Positions 1 through 9,388 of a stretch of DNA of 64,000 bases are shown piece by piece. Every line of letters begins with the position of its first letter. The stretch's first letter is position 1. The DNA is from Bacillus sp. REN16 (GTDB lineage: Bacteria > Bacillota > Bacilli > Bacillales > Bacillaceae_L), in assembly GCF_020731355.1 (NCBI RefSeq), contig NZ_JAJFZK010000009.1:31059-95058 (forward strand), read 5' to 3'. The notes under the pieces are model-generated. The model was not told the DNA's origin and made no database searches. It saw only the letters and a program-made list of their open reading frames with translations. A program made the position numbers and the translations under genes.

Positions 1-62
1 AACAGCTCTTTTGTTTCGGCAGGAAGTGCCAGCGCCAGAAAATAATGGGTTTGATGCTCCAT
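1..62 (-). CDS. thpR: RNA 2',3'-cyclic phosphodiesterase (ThpR/LigT family), 5' end only
   Basis: Only the first 20 codons are inside the window; the gene runs off the left edge. The reading begins MEHQTHYFLALALPAETKEL, which matches the opening of the 2H phosphoesterase (LigT/YtlP) family, where an 'HYFLAL-LP' strand is typical. ATG lies at 62-60 with a purine-rich AAAGGGGC just upstream. The family opens 2',3'-cyclic phosphates on RNA ends. In B. subtilis ytlP also sits near the pepV homologue ytjP, which supports the call. The two catalytic HxT motifs are outside the window, so assignment rests on the N-terminus and context. Confidence 0.6.
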   Translation of the reverse strand, partial: MEHQTHYFLALALPAETKEL

Positions 63-244
63 GTGAAAGCCCCTTTTAACTTTATTAGTAGTAGTTCTCA
101 AATACACCATGGCGAGTTTGATTGACATTTGTTATTCAATTATTTTAGCAAACTTTATTGGAAAGGGAAACTTAGGCTGGAACTAGCGTTAGCAAAATCC
201 AGCAGAAAAGCCCGCCATCCTTGGCAGGCCACTAACTTCCTATT

Positions 245-1654
245 TTATTTTGCTAATTCATATATGGCTTGAGCGTAGATGGCGGTTGCTTTCACTAGGT
301 CATCCACTAATATAAATTCGTCCTTTTGGTGGGCAACATCAGGTCGGCCTGGGAACAATGGTCCAAAGGCAACACCTGCTTCTAATGATCTTGCATAAGT
401 ACCTCCACCAATTGACACTAAAGTCGCTTCTTCGCCTGTCTGTTCTTCATATACTTTTTGCAGTGTTTGAATCAGTGGATGATGCTTATCCACATGATGT
501 GGTGCCGAATTGCTGTAATTCACAAGTTCGAAACCAGTTCCCTCACATATATCTTCAATTTTCTTTTTTGTACCATCCATTTCATTTGTTACTGGGTAAC
601 GCAGGTTTAACCCAAGTCGCCCACCTTCTTCTATGGTATAAGAAAGCTTTCCAACATTGATGGTTAAATCTCCAGTAATATCATCGCTGTAAGCCACACC
701 AAGATTTTTCCCCCTTGAATCACCTACAAAATATTCATTTACAAAACTTAAATAATGCTTTGCTTTTTCATCTAATGAATAACCTAGTAAAAAGGTTGCC
801 AAATACAGGCCTGCATTTTTCCCATGATCTGGCTCCATTCCATGTGCGGATACCCCTTCTAGTTGAAAAATTACAGTATCCTCATCACAAATGCCGCGAC
901 CCATTAATGAGTTTTTGTCTATAAACTCCTGAAAATCATTGACCATTGCTAGAAGATTACCATTCCCTTCAAGCTTAGCCTCGGCAAAATCCGGAACCAT
1001 GTTATAGCGTCTGCCAGAAGTAAATGACTCTAAGCGAAGCACGCCATCTGAAGTGGCTTGAGATTTTTGAACAAGATCAAAATCCGCAATTCCTTTTTCA
1101 GCATAAATGATTGGAAAATCTGCATCTGGCGCAAAGCCCATTGTTGGCATTTCTTCATGTTTGAAATAATGGTCAACACAACGCCAATCACTTTCTTCAT
1201 CCGTTCCAATTATCATTCGAACACGCTTGGAAAGAGGAAGATTTAATTCCTTAATGATTTTCATCGCGTAATATGCAGCCATTGTTGGTCCTTTATCGTC
1301 TAATGAACCCCTTGCAATGAGTTTCCCGTCATGAATTTCTGCACCATATGGATCACTGGACCAGCCATCTCCTTCTGGTACAACATCGATGTGACATAAT
1401 ATCCCGATTAATTCCTCGCCGGAGCCCATTTCGAGATGCCCCGCATACCCATCAAGGTTTTTAGAGGTAAAACCATCCTCACTTCCTTTGTCCAATAAAT
1501 AGTGAAGTGCCTCATCAATTCCTGCTCCAAAAGGTGCAGTCGGAGTACCGTTTTCTTCATCAAGGACACTTTTTATTTTCAAGAAATCCTGAGTATCTTT
1601 TATTAATTGATCTTTACGTTTTTCTATTTCTTCTATCCAGTTGATCTGTTCCAT
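245..1654 (-). CDS. pepV: Dipeptidase PepV (M20 family)
   Basis: 469-residue cytoplasmic zinc dipeptidase that releases N-terminal amino acids from dipeptides; homologue of B. subtilis YtjP and lactobacillus PepV. Metal and catalytic residues are visible at the family positions: H88 and D90 in CHIDVVPEGDGW, D119 in GSLDDKGP, the E153/E154 pair in GTDEESDW, D177 in DADFP, and a late His in PDVAHQKDEF. Length is normal for PepV. The start ATG follows a clear AAGGAG seven to eight bases upstream. It is transcribed alone or after the thpR-like gene; a repeat separates it from ythQ. Confidence 0.93.
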   Translation of the reverse strand: MEQINWIEEIEKRKDQLIKDTQDFLKIKSVLDEENGTPTAPFGAGIDEALHYLLDKGSEDGFTSKNLDGYAGHLEMGSGEELIGILCHIDVVPEGDGWSSDPYGAEIHDGKLIARGSLDDKGPTMAAYYAMKIIKELNLPLSKRVRMIIGTDEESDWRCVDHYFKHEEMPTMGFAPDADFPIIYAEKGIADFDLVQKSQATSDGVLRLESFTSGRRYNMVPDFAEAKLEGNGNLLAMVNDFQEFIDKNSLMGRGICDEDTVIFQLEGVSAHGMEPDHGKNAGLYLATFLLGYSLDEKAKHYLSFVNEYFVGDSRGKNLGVAYSDDITGDLTINVGKLSYTIEEGGRLGLNLRYPVTNEMDGTKKKIEDICEGTGFELVNYSNSAPHHVDKHHPLIQTLQKVYEEQTGEEATLVSIGGGTYARSLEAGVAFGPLFPGRPDVAHQKDEFILVDDLVKATAIYAQAIYELAK

Positions 1655-1679
1655 CTGAATTCTCCTTACAAAATAATCA

Positions 1680-1862
1680 CTAAATCAAATACGCCTTGGC
1701 GTATTTGCGCCCGATTTTTTTCGAGCTTGACTCGAAAAACTACCTTTGAAAAATCGTGGCATCCGCCGGAGGCTTTAATTTTATTCAGCCAAGGGTGACC
1801 TTCACTTTTAATACATTCAACAAACCACCATAAAAGTAACGGACTTCAGCTGAATAAAATTA
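1680..1862. repeat. Bacillus-type intergenic palindromic repeat touching the ythQ stop
   Basis: Non-coding segment between pepV and ythQ. It contains a 9-bp palindrome (AAATACGCC/GGCGTATTT), a second hairpin (TTTTTCGAG-cttga-CTCGAAAAA) and the GC-rich word CATCCGCCGGAGGC. The 14-mer TAATTTTATTCAGC at 1779-1792 recurs inverted at 1849-1862, where it is the final coding codons of ythQ. From memory, the CCGCCGGAGGC segment resembles repeats dispersed in other Bacillus genomes; that could not be checked here. The T-rich hairpin could also terminate ythQ transcription. Confidence 0.55.
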
Positions 1863-2988
1863 GTACTAGTCCCACTATTGATATTACAGGAAACGAAATG
1901 AAATTCACAATATAGTGTTCCGCCTGAATCCGAATAATATCATCTTTTCTTACGTTCACGATAAAATGGTTTGACAACATCCGATTACAAACATTCTTTA
2001 CCCACATTCTAAGTATGATTATAAAGCCAAAAAAGATTAGACATTTGATCCAAATCGGGGGAATGACCAGCAATGCTACCGTTGTAATACTTGTGATTTG
2101 AAAACATTGAAACAAATACGTTCTGTTGCGGAAAAATACTTTCATACATAATTCTTGCAAACTCTTCTTACGATTGCGTTTTTTATAGATTCGTTTAGAG
2201 TTTCGATAAAAGAGAGGACTTCTTTTCTTTTGGCTCGGTACTTTTTCCACGTATTCGGAAAAGGCAAAAATACTTTTTACATATACAAGCTTTGCCTGTT
2301 TCTCTATCTCCACATCGGTTGAAAATGTTGTAAGCCTATTTATTCTTTTAGAAGAGTTCAATAAAAATAAAAGCCATTGTAAGATACTGATGATCAATAG
2401 AAATAGGACAGAGGTATCAAGAGCCCAAATGACTAATGTTATGGAGAAAGCCCAAAATCCAATAAAAAGCAGAATTGTGTAAAACCCCTTTTTCCACGTT
2501 GAAACAATGCCATCTAAGTACTGTTTCCAGCCAAGAATAAGTGCCTTTAAGCTGATAAAATAAATCGATAATCCAAGAATTTCACTCAAGGTCAAATTGT
2601 ATTGATTTAAGAAAAAGGGTATCAAAATGGCTATTAGAAATAGGATTCCAGCACTATATCCAGTCACATAAAGATTTCTAGTCCATTTCTTTAAAGCTAC
2701 AATAAAAGAACGTTTTTGCAATAAAAATAATTGGTCCGCTTCCTCTAAAAACGTCCGAATCCTGCCTTGCCAGCAAAACAAATATAGTAAACCAAATATA
2801 AATGAAAGTGGAAAGCCATTAAACCAACCCGGAATGTCGGACCACCATGTATAGTAATGGTAACCGCCAATCACAATGACAGGAATAAATAAATATAGAA
2901 AAATCGTCCAGTCTACTACACTTCTAAATACTCCCCACTGATAGGCTACTTCCTTACGAAAACGAGTTTTAAAAAGACTTTTATTCAT
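1846..2988 (-). CDS. ythQ: ABC transporter permease, EcsB/YthQ type
   Basis: About 380-residue integral membrane protein with many hydrophobic segments (for example near WTIFLYLFIPVIVIGGYHYY and LLVIPPIWIKCLIFFGFIIIL) separated by Lys/Arg-rich cytoplasmic loops, as in EcsB-type exporter permeases. The start chosen is the ATG at 2988-2986, inside the last codons of the ATPase gene, where the two frames overlap by 8 bases (ATGAATAA). A longer in-frame start at 3042 would need a 62-base overlap and has no better ribosome site. It forms an exporter with YthP; substrate unknown. The last codons lie in an inverted repeat shared with downstream DNA. Confidence 0.85.
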   Translation of the reverse strand: MNKSLFKTRFRKEVAYQWGVFRSVVDWTIFLYLFIPVIVIGGYHYYTWWSDIPGWFNGFPLSFIFGLLYLFCWQGRIRTFLEEADQLFLLQKRSFIVALKKWTRNLYVTGYSAGILFLIAILIPFFLNQYNLTLSEILGLSIYFISLKALILGWKQYLDGIVSTWKKGFYTILLFIGFWAFSITLVIWALDTSVLFLLIISILQWLLFLLNSSKRINRLTTFSTDVEIEKQAKLVYVKSIFAFSEYVEKVPSQKKRSPLFYRNSKRIYKKRNRKKSLQELCMKVFFRNRTYLFQCFQITSITTVALLVIPPIWIKCLIFFGFIIILRMWVKNVCNRMLSNHFIVNVRKDDIIRIQAEHYIVNFISFPVISIVGLVLILFS

Positions 2989-3703
2989 GTAAAGACACAC
3001 CCTGAACAATTTGATTAAAACAATGGAGGAGTGAGCCTTCATGGAGATTTGCCTTCACTTGGATGTCCTGAAGATTTCCCTGAGCTTTAAGCTTACCTCC
3101 TGCTACCAGCAGGAAACGATCACATACTTTTTCTGCTGTATCAAGCACATGTGTACTCATTAAGATTCCCGCACCACGCTGTTTTTCCAACTCAATAAGC
3201 GTTAAAAAATCCTGCATGGCCATCGGGTCTAAACCAACAAATGGTTCATCAATAATATATATATCCGGTTTTATGAGAAAAGCCGTAATAAGCATAACCT
3301 TCTGCTGCATCCCTTTAGAAAACGTACTTGGAAGCTTATGAATCACTTTTTCCATATGGAAAAGGTTAACTAATTTCATCGCCCTTTCATTAAAGTGAGC
3401 ATCATCAATCTCCATTACCCCAGCTGCCAAATCGAGGTGCTCCCATAAAGTCAATTCATCGTAAAATATCGGTCTCTCCGGAATATACGCATATGTATGG
3501 TTATTGATAAAATCAATTTTTCCATTGGTGTTTTCTAATAATCCAAGAATTGTTTTGATCGTTGTACTTTTCCCAGCACCATTTGGTCCAATAAGTCCAA
3601 CGATTTCCCCTTGGTTAATTGAAAACGAAAGGTCTTCTATAATTTTATTATTTTCTTCATAGCCTGAATTCTGTATTAAGACTTCCAATAATGTCTGCTG
3701 CAT
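2981..3703 (-). CDS. ythP: ABC transporter ATP-binding protein, EcsA/YthP type
   Basis: 240-residue ATPase. Visible motifs: Walker A GPNGAGKSTT, an ABC signature replaced by TFSKGMQQK (usual for EcsA-like export ATPases), Walker B IYIIDEPFVGLD and the switch His in MSTHVLD. Translation is set from ATG 3703-3701, which has GGAGGGA eight bases upstream; GTG codons further upstream lie in or before that site. It is translationally coupled to ythQ. It likely energises export of an unknown substrate or regulates membrane proteolysis, as EcsA does. Confidence 0.88.
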   Translation of the reverse strand: MQQTLLEVLIQNSGYEENNKIIEDLSFSINQGEIVGLIGPNGAGKSTTIKTILGLLENTNGKIDFINNHTYAYIPERPIFYDELTLWEHLDLAAGVMEIDDAHFNERAMKLVNLFHMEKVIHKLPSTFSKGMQQKVMLITAFLIKPDIYIIDEPFVGLDPMAMQDFLTLIELEKQRGAGILMSTHVLDTAEKVCDRFLLVAGGKLKAQGNLQDIQVKANLHEGSLLHCFNQIVQGVSLHE

Positions 3704-4062
3704 AAATAATCCCTCCACCACTACATACGAATATTCCAGAAAAAGGTTTCCGTATTTTGGGCAAGCTTTATGAAAATGTAATAAAAATGTAAAAAACAGA
3801 ATAGTAGAAATAATTTATGATTATAATAGAAGTATAATGTTGATTTTTGAAATTTTATGTAGAAATAGTCATACTATTCAGATACAACTATATATATATA
3901 TAGCAAACGCACCTAGACAAAATAATGAGGTGATATGGACATATATATACGATTATTTGCTTGAAATATGAAAACCCGTTACAAATAGTTATTTTTGGAT
4001 ATCAATTAAAAGGTACGACTGAGGCATGTTGATCATGTACAAAAATGATAAGGAGTGGTTTT
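3704..4062. other. Intergenic region, ythP to ytzE
   Basis: AT-rich, divergent promoter region with no plausible gene. It contains a perfect alternating tract CTATATATATATATAG at 3888-3903 and a further TATATATA run near 3940. These could be DNA-melting or regulator-binding sites. No convincing -35/-10 pair was assigned. Confidence 0.5.
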
Positions 4063-4281
4063 TTGAAGCCTTCAACAAACCGTATGTTAACTCGTATCAA
4101 ATCAGTCTACATGTTTATTAACGAAAAAGGGACTGTAACGACACAGGAGCTTGTGGATGAATTTGGAATTACATCAAGAACCATTCAACGTGATTTGAAT
4201 GTGTTAGCATATAATGATTTGGTTCGCAGCCCGAGCCGAGGAAAATGGACCATTACAAAGAAGAAAGTCAAAATATCGTAG
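4063..4281 (+). CDS. ytzE: Small DeoR-type HTH regulator YtzE
   Basis: 72-residue protein that is almost entirely a winged helix-turn-helix: VTTQELVDEFGITSRTIQRD is the helix-turn-helix, followed by LNVLAYNDLVRSPSRGKW. It lacks the sugar-phosphate effector domain of full DeoR proteins. The start is placed at TTG 4063 because AAGGAG at 4050-4055 is seven bases away; the ATG at 4045 overlaps this site. Homologues begin (M)KPSTNRMLTRIKSVY. It probably binds DNA; its target is unknown. Confidence 0.85.
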   Translation: MKPSTNRMLTRIKSVYMFINEKGTVTTQELVDEFGITSRTIQRDLNVLAYNDLVRSPSRGKWTITKKKVKIS

Positions 4282-4373
4282 CAACATACATTTGGGGCTT
4301 ATTTAGAAGGCAACAGATAACTTTACAATAGAAGGCCTATTCATACAGATACATATGGAGAAATTAGATTTCG

Positions 4374-4409
4374 ATAAAAAAGGGGCTGTTACACCAAGAC
4401 AGCCCTTGT
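4374..4409 (-). terminator. Rho-independent terminator of ytzG
   Basis: Stem AAGGGCTGT / ACAGCCCCT with a 9-base loop followed by a run of T on the minus strand, directly after the pseudouridine synthase stop. Confidence 0.8.
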
Positions 4410-5128
4410 TAATTTTTTGTATGATTTTTTAATAGCATTATTTCTTCATTGGTGAGCTCGCGATATTCACCAAGCTCGAGTGTTTCATCTAGTGGCAATG
4501 GTCCCATTTTCATTCTTTTCAAATAGATAACTCGCTTACCGACTGCTTCAAACATTCGTTTTACTTGATGGAATTTTCCCTCTTCGATTATGACTTCAAT
4601 TTCAGAACGTAAGCCACTGCTTATAATTGTAAGCTCAGCTGGCATCGTTTCATAACCATCATCAAGAGTTACCCCGTTTCGAAATGCTTCTACATCCGTG
4701 GCAGTTACCTCGCCTTCAATAATGGCTAAATACGTTTTTGGAACATGTTTTTTGGGAGAAAGCAATTGATGTGCAAGTTGCCCATCATTCGTTAAAAGCA
4801 GCAACCCTTCCGTATCCTTGTCCAAGCGCCCCACAGGAAAAGGCTTGTAGACCGTATCTTCCATTTCCAGCAGATCCAAGACTGTATCATGAAGATTATC
4901 CTCCGTTGCGGAAATGACCCCTTGAGGTTTATTCAACATTAAGTAGATGAATTCCTTATAATCAATCACTTCACCATGAACGGTGACCGTATCTGATTCG
5001 ACTTTTACATGCTTACTCGAATCCTTAACCGGAACCCCATTGATTTGAACGGCTCCTGATTTTAATAAGCTTTTAACCTCTTTACGACTTCCGAAGCCCC
5101 GATTAGCAAGTAATTTATCAATTCGCAT
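4409..5128 (-). CDS. ytzG: 16S rRNA pseudouridine synthase, RsuA family
   Basis: 239 residues: N-terminal S4 RNA-binding domain (MRIDKLLANRGFGSRKEVKSLLKSG as its start) and a C-terminal pseudouridine synthase domain with the catalytic motif GRLDKDTEGLLLL; Asp in that motif is the nucleophile. The family isomerises U516 of 16S rRNA. Start is ATG 5128, eight bases after a perfect AAAGGAGG; the extra N-terminal codons open upstream have no homology. Single-gene unit with its own terminator. Confidence 0.92.
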   Translation of the reverse strand: MRIDKLLANRGFGSRKEVKSLLKSGAVQINGVPVKDSSKHVKVESDTVTVHGEVIDYKEFIYLMLNKPQGVISATEDNLHDTVLDLLEMEDTVYKPFPVGRLDKDTEGLLLLTNDGQLAHQLLSPKKHVPKTYLAIIEGEVTATDVEAFRNGVTLDDGYETMPAELTIISSGLRSEIEVIIEEGKFHQVKRMFEAVGKRVIYLKRMKMGPLPLDETLELGEYRELTNEEIMLLKNHTKN

Positions 5129-5252
5129 TGCAATTCCTCCTTTACCTATGCCAACACCCATCTTTATAAGAATAGGCGTTTTATTCATTGCACAAACGCC
5201 CTTATTACATAGACTGTTACTGTAATTTAAAAAGATAAGGAGCGATACCACT

Positions 5253-5456
5253 ATGTATTATTATGATTATCGTCAACAACCACAGGGCTTTTTCCCTGGA
5301 TTTCCTGGGTTTCCAGGAGGTGGCGGCGGAAACGTAGACCGTCGTATTGAGCGCCTCGAGCGCCAAATGCAAAGACTAGAAAATCAGATTGATCGTTTAG
5401 ACCGCCGTGTAGACCGCATTGAGCGCCGTTTAGGATTTGGCACTTTCCAAGGCTAA
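5253..5456 (+). CDS. Small coiled-coil protein with Gly/Pro/Tyr-rich head
   Basis: 67 residues. The first third is MYYYDYRQQPQGFFPGFPGF plus a glycine run. The rest is one heptad-like, highly charged helix (RRIERLERQMQRLENQIDRLDRR...) that should form a coiled coil. AAGGAG lies ten bases before the ATG. The head resembles small spore-coat or surface proteins of bacilli, but I do not recognise the family. It is divergent from ytzG and convergent with murJ. Function unknown; a spore or envelope role is inference only. Confidence 0.75.
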   Translation: MYYYDYRQQPQGFFPGFPGFPGGGGGNVDRRIERLERQMQRLENQIDRLDRRVDRIERRLGFGTFQG

Positions 5457-5510
5457 CACATTAATTACCTTCTAACTCCCGGGAATGAATAACCGAACCT
5501 CTCACATTAG

Positions 5511-5545
5511 AAAAAAAAAGGCTGGCACTTATTGCTCAGCCTTTT
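5511..5545. terminator. Bidirectional terminator between the coiled-coil gene and murJ
   Basis: Stem AAAGGCTG / CAGCCTTT flanked by an A tract on the left (T tract for the minus strand) and TTTTG on the right. It includes the murJ stop codon and serves both convergent genes. Confidence 0.8.
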
Positions 5546-7166
5546 GTCTATTCCTTGATAAAAATCCAAACCGATTGCCAATTAGAACCTCCAACAGGCG
5601 CGAACGATATGCTAAAAATAGGTACGTAACAGCACCAAAAGCCACCCCAACTAATAAAACAAAGACCGACTGAACCCTGCCATTCTCGTAACCAACAATA
5701 AAGGATAATAGCCATTCAATCAAGAAAATCGCCAATGCCATCACTGTCGCAAAAATAGCCATTAATAGCGACCTTCTTGCAAACAACGAATAACTGTATC
5801 CGGCATGTCTTGAAATCATCCAGAAGCAATACGCAATGGCTACTGTGTAACCTAAAGCAGTTGCAAGAACCGAACCAATCTCACCAAACCAGGTAATAAA
5901 CAGACTGTTGAAACTCATTTTAAGAATAAGTCCCATAAACAAGCTCACAACCGCAAATTTCTGCTTATTAATACCTTGTAAAATAGCTGCTGAAATCGAA
6001 TAAAATGAAAAGAGAATCGCAACCGGCGCATACCATCGTAAAATTCTGCCACCCGCTTCACTCATTTCAAATAACGCATTGAAGGCAGGATAAGCTAAGG
6101 CTGATAAACCAACAACTGCCGGTAAAACTAACAGGACACAAATTTGAAAAGTCTTATCGATTTGGCTTCTTAGCAATTTAAAATCACCAGATGTAAACGA
6201 ATTTGTAATCGTTGGAACAAGTGTTAAGCTAAATGCCGTGGCTAAAGACACAGGAATCATAACCAATTTTGGAACCATAAATGTTACATATGAGAATAAA
6301 CCTTCTGATACATCCTTACCGATTCCGTTTTCCATCATCGTTCGGTTAAAAGTTAATTGATCAACGTATTGATAAAGAGGAATCGCTAATCCCACTAAGA
6401 CAAATGGACCTGCATAGGAAAAGAGCTCTTTGAACATTTCTGTTGTGGTCATTTCCGTTTGCGGACGACTTTTTGCAAGCATTTCGTTTAAATATGGTTT
6501 TCGTTTAAACCAATACCAAAGAAGTATCACGAGTCCGCCAAGTGCTCCGATAAATGCCCCGAATGTGGCTAATCCGACCGCAAAGACTCTTTCACCATTA
6601 ATAACATTCATCACAATAAAGGTAGCAGCAAGAACAAATAGAATTCGGACAACCTGTTCCACCACCTGTGAAACAGCAGTCGGTCCCATTGATTGATGCC
6701 CTTGGAAAAATCCTCGTTGAATACTCATAATTGGAACAACGAGTAACGCAAAACTTACCATTCGAATGACATATGTAACATCTTCAACCGTATTTCCTGC
6801 CTCTCCTCCTCCACCGAGAACAATTGGTGCAATAATCGGTGCAAGTAAATTGAGGATTGTAAAGCCTAATAGACCGGTAAGTCCCATTACAATAAGCCCA
6901 GATCTATACATTCTCATCCCAGTATGATAATCACCCAGTGAATTATATTTCGAAACAAATTTAGATACAGCAGCTGGAATTCCCGCTGTTGATATAAATA
7001 AAAAGATTGTATATTGCGCATATCCGTATGAATAAAGGGCAGAACCAATTTTTCCAACTAAATAAACGAAAGGAAAAACATAGATCATTCCAAGTATTCT
7101 AGAAGTATATGTAGCAAGAGTTAAGACAAACGTCCCGCGCAGTAATTTCGAATTCGAATCTGACAT
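5529..7166 (-). CDS. murJ: Lipid II flippase MurJ (MVF/SpoVB family)
   Basis: 545 residues with about 14 membrane segments, the size and fold of the MOP-exporter polysaccharide family. B. subtilis YtgP is the close homologue and is the MurJ that moves lipid II across the membrane for peptidoglycan synthesis. The N-terminus LLRGTFVLTLATYTSRILGMIYVFPF is characteristic of YtgP. ATG 7166 has GGGGAT upstream. It is monocistronic, with the bidirectional terminator overlapping its stop. Paralogues SpoVB and YabM share the fold, so the name rests on synteny and length. Confidence 0.88.
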   Translation of the reverse strand: MSDSNSKLLRGTFVLTLATYTSRILGMIYVFPFVYLVGKIGSALYSYGYAQYTIFLFISTAGIPAAVSKFVSKYNSLGDYHTGMRMYRSGLIVMGLTGLLGFTILNLLAPIIAPIVLGGGGEAGNTVEDVTYVIRMVSFALLVVPIMSIQRGFFQGHQSMGPTAVSQVVEQVVRILFVLAATFIVMNVINGERVFAVGLATFGAFIGALGGLVILLWYWFKRKPYLNEMLAKSRPQTEMTTTEMFKELFSYAGPFVLVGLAIPLYQYVDQLTFNRTMMENGIGKDVSEGLFSYVTFMVPKLVMIPVSLATAFSLTLVPTITNSFTSGDFKLLRSQIDKTFQICVLLVLPAVVGLSALAYPAFNALFEMSEAGGRILRWYAPVAILFSFYSISAAILQGINKQKFAVVSLFMGLILKMSFNSLFITWFGEIGSVLATALGYTVAIAYCFWMISRHAGYSYSLFARRSLLMAIFATVMALAIFLIEWLLSFIVGYENGRVQSVFVLLVGVAFGAVTYLFLAYRSRLLEVLIGNRFGFLSRNRQKAEQ

Positions 7167-7383
7167 ATTAAATCCCCAATCTTAATTTTTGAAGACTAAC
7201 TAATCAAGTTTATCACATTTATAAAAATTATTAACCTGCAATTTTTTGTCTATTTCATGACACATTGTCATTATCCGCTTTGTCATGTATAGTTTAGACT
7301 TGTTGGATTTGAAATTCAATGATATTCCGTGCACCATTCCCATGATATGATATAGATAAGGAAACAATAGGAGTGTGTAAGCC

Positions 7384-7776
7384 ATGACTCATATAATCTT
7401 GTTTGATGGCGTTTGTAATTTTTGCAACAGCAGTGTGCAATTTATTCTGAAACGAGATTCTCAACAAATATACCGTTTTGCATCTCTTCAAGGAGAAGCT
7501 GGAAAGGCATTGTTGAAAAGATACAGTATTCCCGAGAACATGAACAGTTTTGTATTAATTGAAGATGATCGTTATTTCACAAAATCAAGTGCTGCGCTTA
7601 GGGTTTGTCGGAATCTGAAAGGCCCCTACCGCATACTTTATCTATTTAGATTTATTCCAGCACCAATTCGGGATATATTTTATCATGTAATTGCCAATAA
7701 TCGTTATAAATGGTTTGGAAAGCAGGAAAGCTGTGTGCTTCCTCCTCCAGAGGTTCGTAAACGATTTTTAGATTGA
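7384..7776 (+). CDS. yuxK: Thiol-disulfide oxidoreductase, DCC family (YuxK-like)
   Basis: 130 residues opening with the family signature DGVCNFCNSSV (Cys-x-x-Cys after Asp-Gly), followed by the conserved RFASLQGEAG and a C-terminal RYKWFGK. DCC proteins are predicted thioredoxin-like oxidoreductases. GGAG lies about 11 bases before ATG. It is followed after 17 bases by the flavoprotein gene ytfP and is probably cotranscribed. Confidence 0.85.
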   Translation: MTHIILFDGVCNFCNSSVQFILKRDSQQIYRFASLQGEAGKALLKRYSIPENMNSFVLIEDDRYFTKSSAALRVCRNLKGPYRILYLFRFIPAPIRDIFYHVIANNRYKWFGKQESCVLPPPEVRKRFLD

Positions 7777-7793
7777 CGTAAGGAGTGTTTTAT

Positions 7794-9059
7794 TTGCAGT
7801 ATGATGTAGTTGTAATTGGAGGGGGGCCTTCGGGCTTAATGGCTGCGATTGCCGCTGGTGAGCAAGGGGCGAAGGTTCTTCTTTTAGATAAAGGGAATAA
7901 GCTTGGAAGAAAGCTTGCGATTTCAGGCGGAGGGCGCTGTAATGTCACAAACCGGCTCCCAATTGATGAAATCATTAAGCATATTCCAGGAAACGGACGC
8001 TTTTTATATAGTGCATTTTCTGTTTTTAATAATGAAGACATAATTTCTTTCTTTGAAAAATTAGGGATTCAACTTAAGGAAGAGGATCACGGCAGAATGT
8101 TTCCAACAACCAATAAAGCCCAATCTGTCGTTGATGCTTTGTTAACGAGACTCAACGCTTTAGATGTTCATATCGAATCAAACACGCCTGTTGCGAAGCT
8201 TGAATATAAAGATGGGCATGTTGCAGGTGTTCATTTAAGAAATGGTCAATACGCAGAAGCGAACTGTATCGTGGTTGCAGTCGGCGGGAAATCTGTTCCG
8301 CAAACAGGATCGACCGGTGATGGGTATGCTTGGGCAGAAGCGGCCGGTCATACCATCACAGATCTTTTTCCAACAGAAGTTCCAGTTACATCTGACGAGG
8401 AATTCATCAAAAATAAAACCTTACAGGGTTTAGCATTACGTGACGTTGCAGTTAGTGTCTTAAATCCAAAAGGAAAAACAGTAATCACCCATCAAATGGA
8501 CATGCTGTTTACGCATTTTGGCATTTCAGGTCCCGCTGTTTTGCGTTGTAGTCAATTTGTTGTAAAAACAATGAAGAAGTTTAAAGTAGACCGTGTAGTT
8601 ATAAGTATTGATGCCATTCCATCAATGAACGAGGAACAAATCTTTCAGCAAATAGTAAAACTAACAAAAGAAGAGCCAAAGAAAGCTTTTAAAAATATCG
8701 TTAAAGGGTTTTTACCAGAACGGTATCTCCTATTTCTAGTAGAGAAAAATGAGATCGACCCGCAGGTTACAAATGCAAATTTGTCTCATGACAGCATACG
8801 TGCGTTCGCTAAGGATTGCAAACAATTTCAGTTCACAGTTAATGGGACACTGCCAATCGAAAAAGCATTTGTAACAGGTGGCGGCGTTTCAATAAAAGAA
8901 ATTCACCCAAAGGAAATGGAATCAAAGTTCATGAAGGGACTCTTTTTCTGCGGGGAAATCCTTGATATTCACGGATATACGGGGGGCTATAATATCACAT
9001 CAGCCTTAGTGACAGGAAGATTAGCCGGAGAAAACGCAGGAATACAAGCAACCCTATAA
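7794..9059 (+). CDS. ytfP: FAD-dependent oxidoreductase, HI0933/YtfP family
   Basis: 421 residues. N-terminal FAD-binding Rossmann motif [19 protein letters not shown], then GGGRCNVTN, and a C-terminal second FAD motif [19 protein letters not shown] that is diagnostic for this BaiN-like flavoprotein family. Physiological substrate unknown. Start is set at TTG 7794, eight bases after AAGGAG; the upstream GTG at 7785 lies in the ribosome site. Probably cotranscribed with yuxK. Confidence 0.9.
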   Translation: MQYDVVVIGGGPSGLMAAIAAGEQGAKVLLLDKGNKLGRKLAISGGGRCNVTNRLPIDEIIKHIPGNGRFLYSAFSVFNNEDIISFFEKLGIQLKEEDHGRMFPTTNKAQSVVDALLTRLNALDVHIESNTPVAKLEYKDGHVAGVHLRNGQYAEANCIVVAVGGKSVPQTGSTGDGYAWAEAAGHTITDLFPTEVPVTSDEEFIKNKTLQGLALRDVAVSVLNPKGKTVITHQMDMLFTHFGISGPAVLRCSQFVVKTMKKFKVDRVVISIDAIPSMNEEQIFQQIVKLTKEEPKKAFKNIVKGFLPERYLLFLVEKNEIDPQVTNANLSHDSIRAFAKDCKQFQFTVNGTLPIEKAFVTGGGVSIKEIHPKEMESKFMKGLFFCGEILDIHGYTGGYNITSALVTGRLAGENAGIQATL

Positions 9060-9065
9060 AAGTGC

Positions 9066-9101
9066 AGAGCCTAACCCCCTAGAAATTGTGGGCTAGGCTC
9101 T
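9066..9101. terminator. Hairpin between ytfP and cse60
   Basis: AGAGCCTA ... TAGGCTCT, an 8-bp outer stem with extra C/G pairs inside, between convergent genes. The following bases are TATATATAA rather than a T run, so termination is plausible but weak. Confidence 0.5.
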
Positions 9102-9278
9102 ATATATAATCATCGCAGAGAAACAAAAAATTTGCTCATCGTCTTGGTCACAGGAAACCCCAACTTGGAATTTTACCTCTACAACATCATGTTCATCCAC
9201 TTTTTCAAAAAATCGATTCATCTTATGCTCTAAATCTTCTTCATGTTCTTCATCAAAAATCTTCACTTTTAACGCCAT
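9093..9278 (-). CDS. cse60: Sporulation protein Cse60
   Basis: 61-residue acidic protein. LKVKIFDEEHEEDLEHKMNR and the ending QIFCFSAMIIYRA match Cse60 (YteV) of B. subtilis, a small SigE-dependent mother-cell protein of unknown biochemical role. ATG 9278 follows GGAGGTGGAG; a start 18 bases earlier lies in that site. The neighbour on its 5' side is the YteU-like membrane gene, as in B. subtilis. Confidence 0.85.
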   Translation of the reverse strand: MALKVKIFDEEHEEDLEHKMNRFFEKVDEHDVVEVKFQVGVSCDQDDEQIFCFSAMIIYRA

Positions 9279-9388
9279 ACACTCCACCTCCATCACTAGT
9301 ATTGACAGAGTTTTAGAATGTTAAGCTTATAATCTAGGTTTTTTAATTCTTTTGTGGATCATGAATCCTAAAGGTTGCAGTGAAGGAA

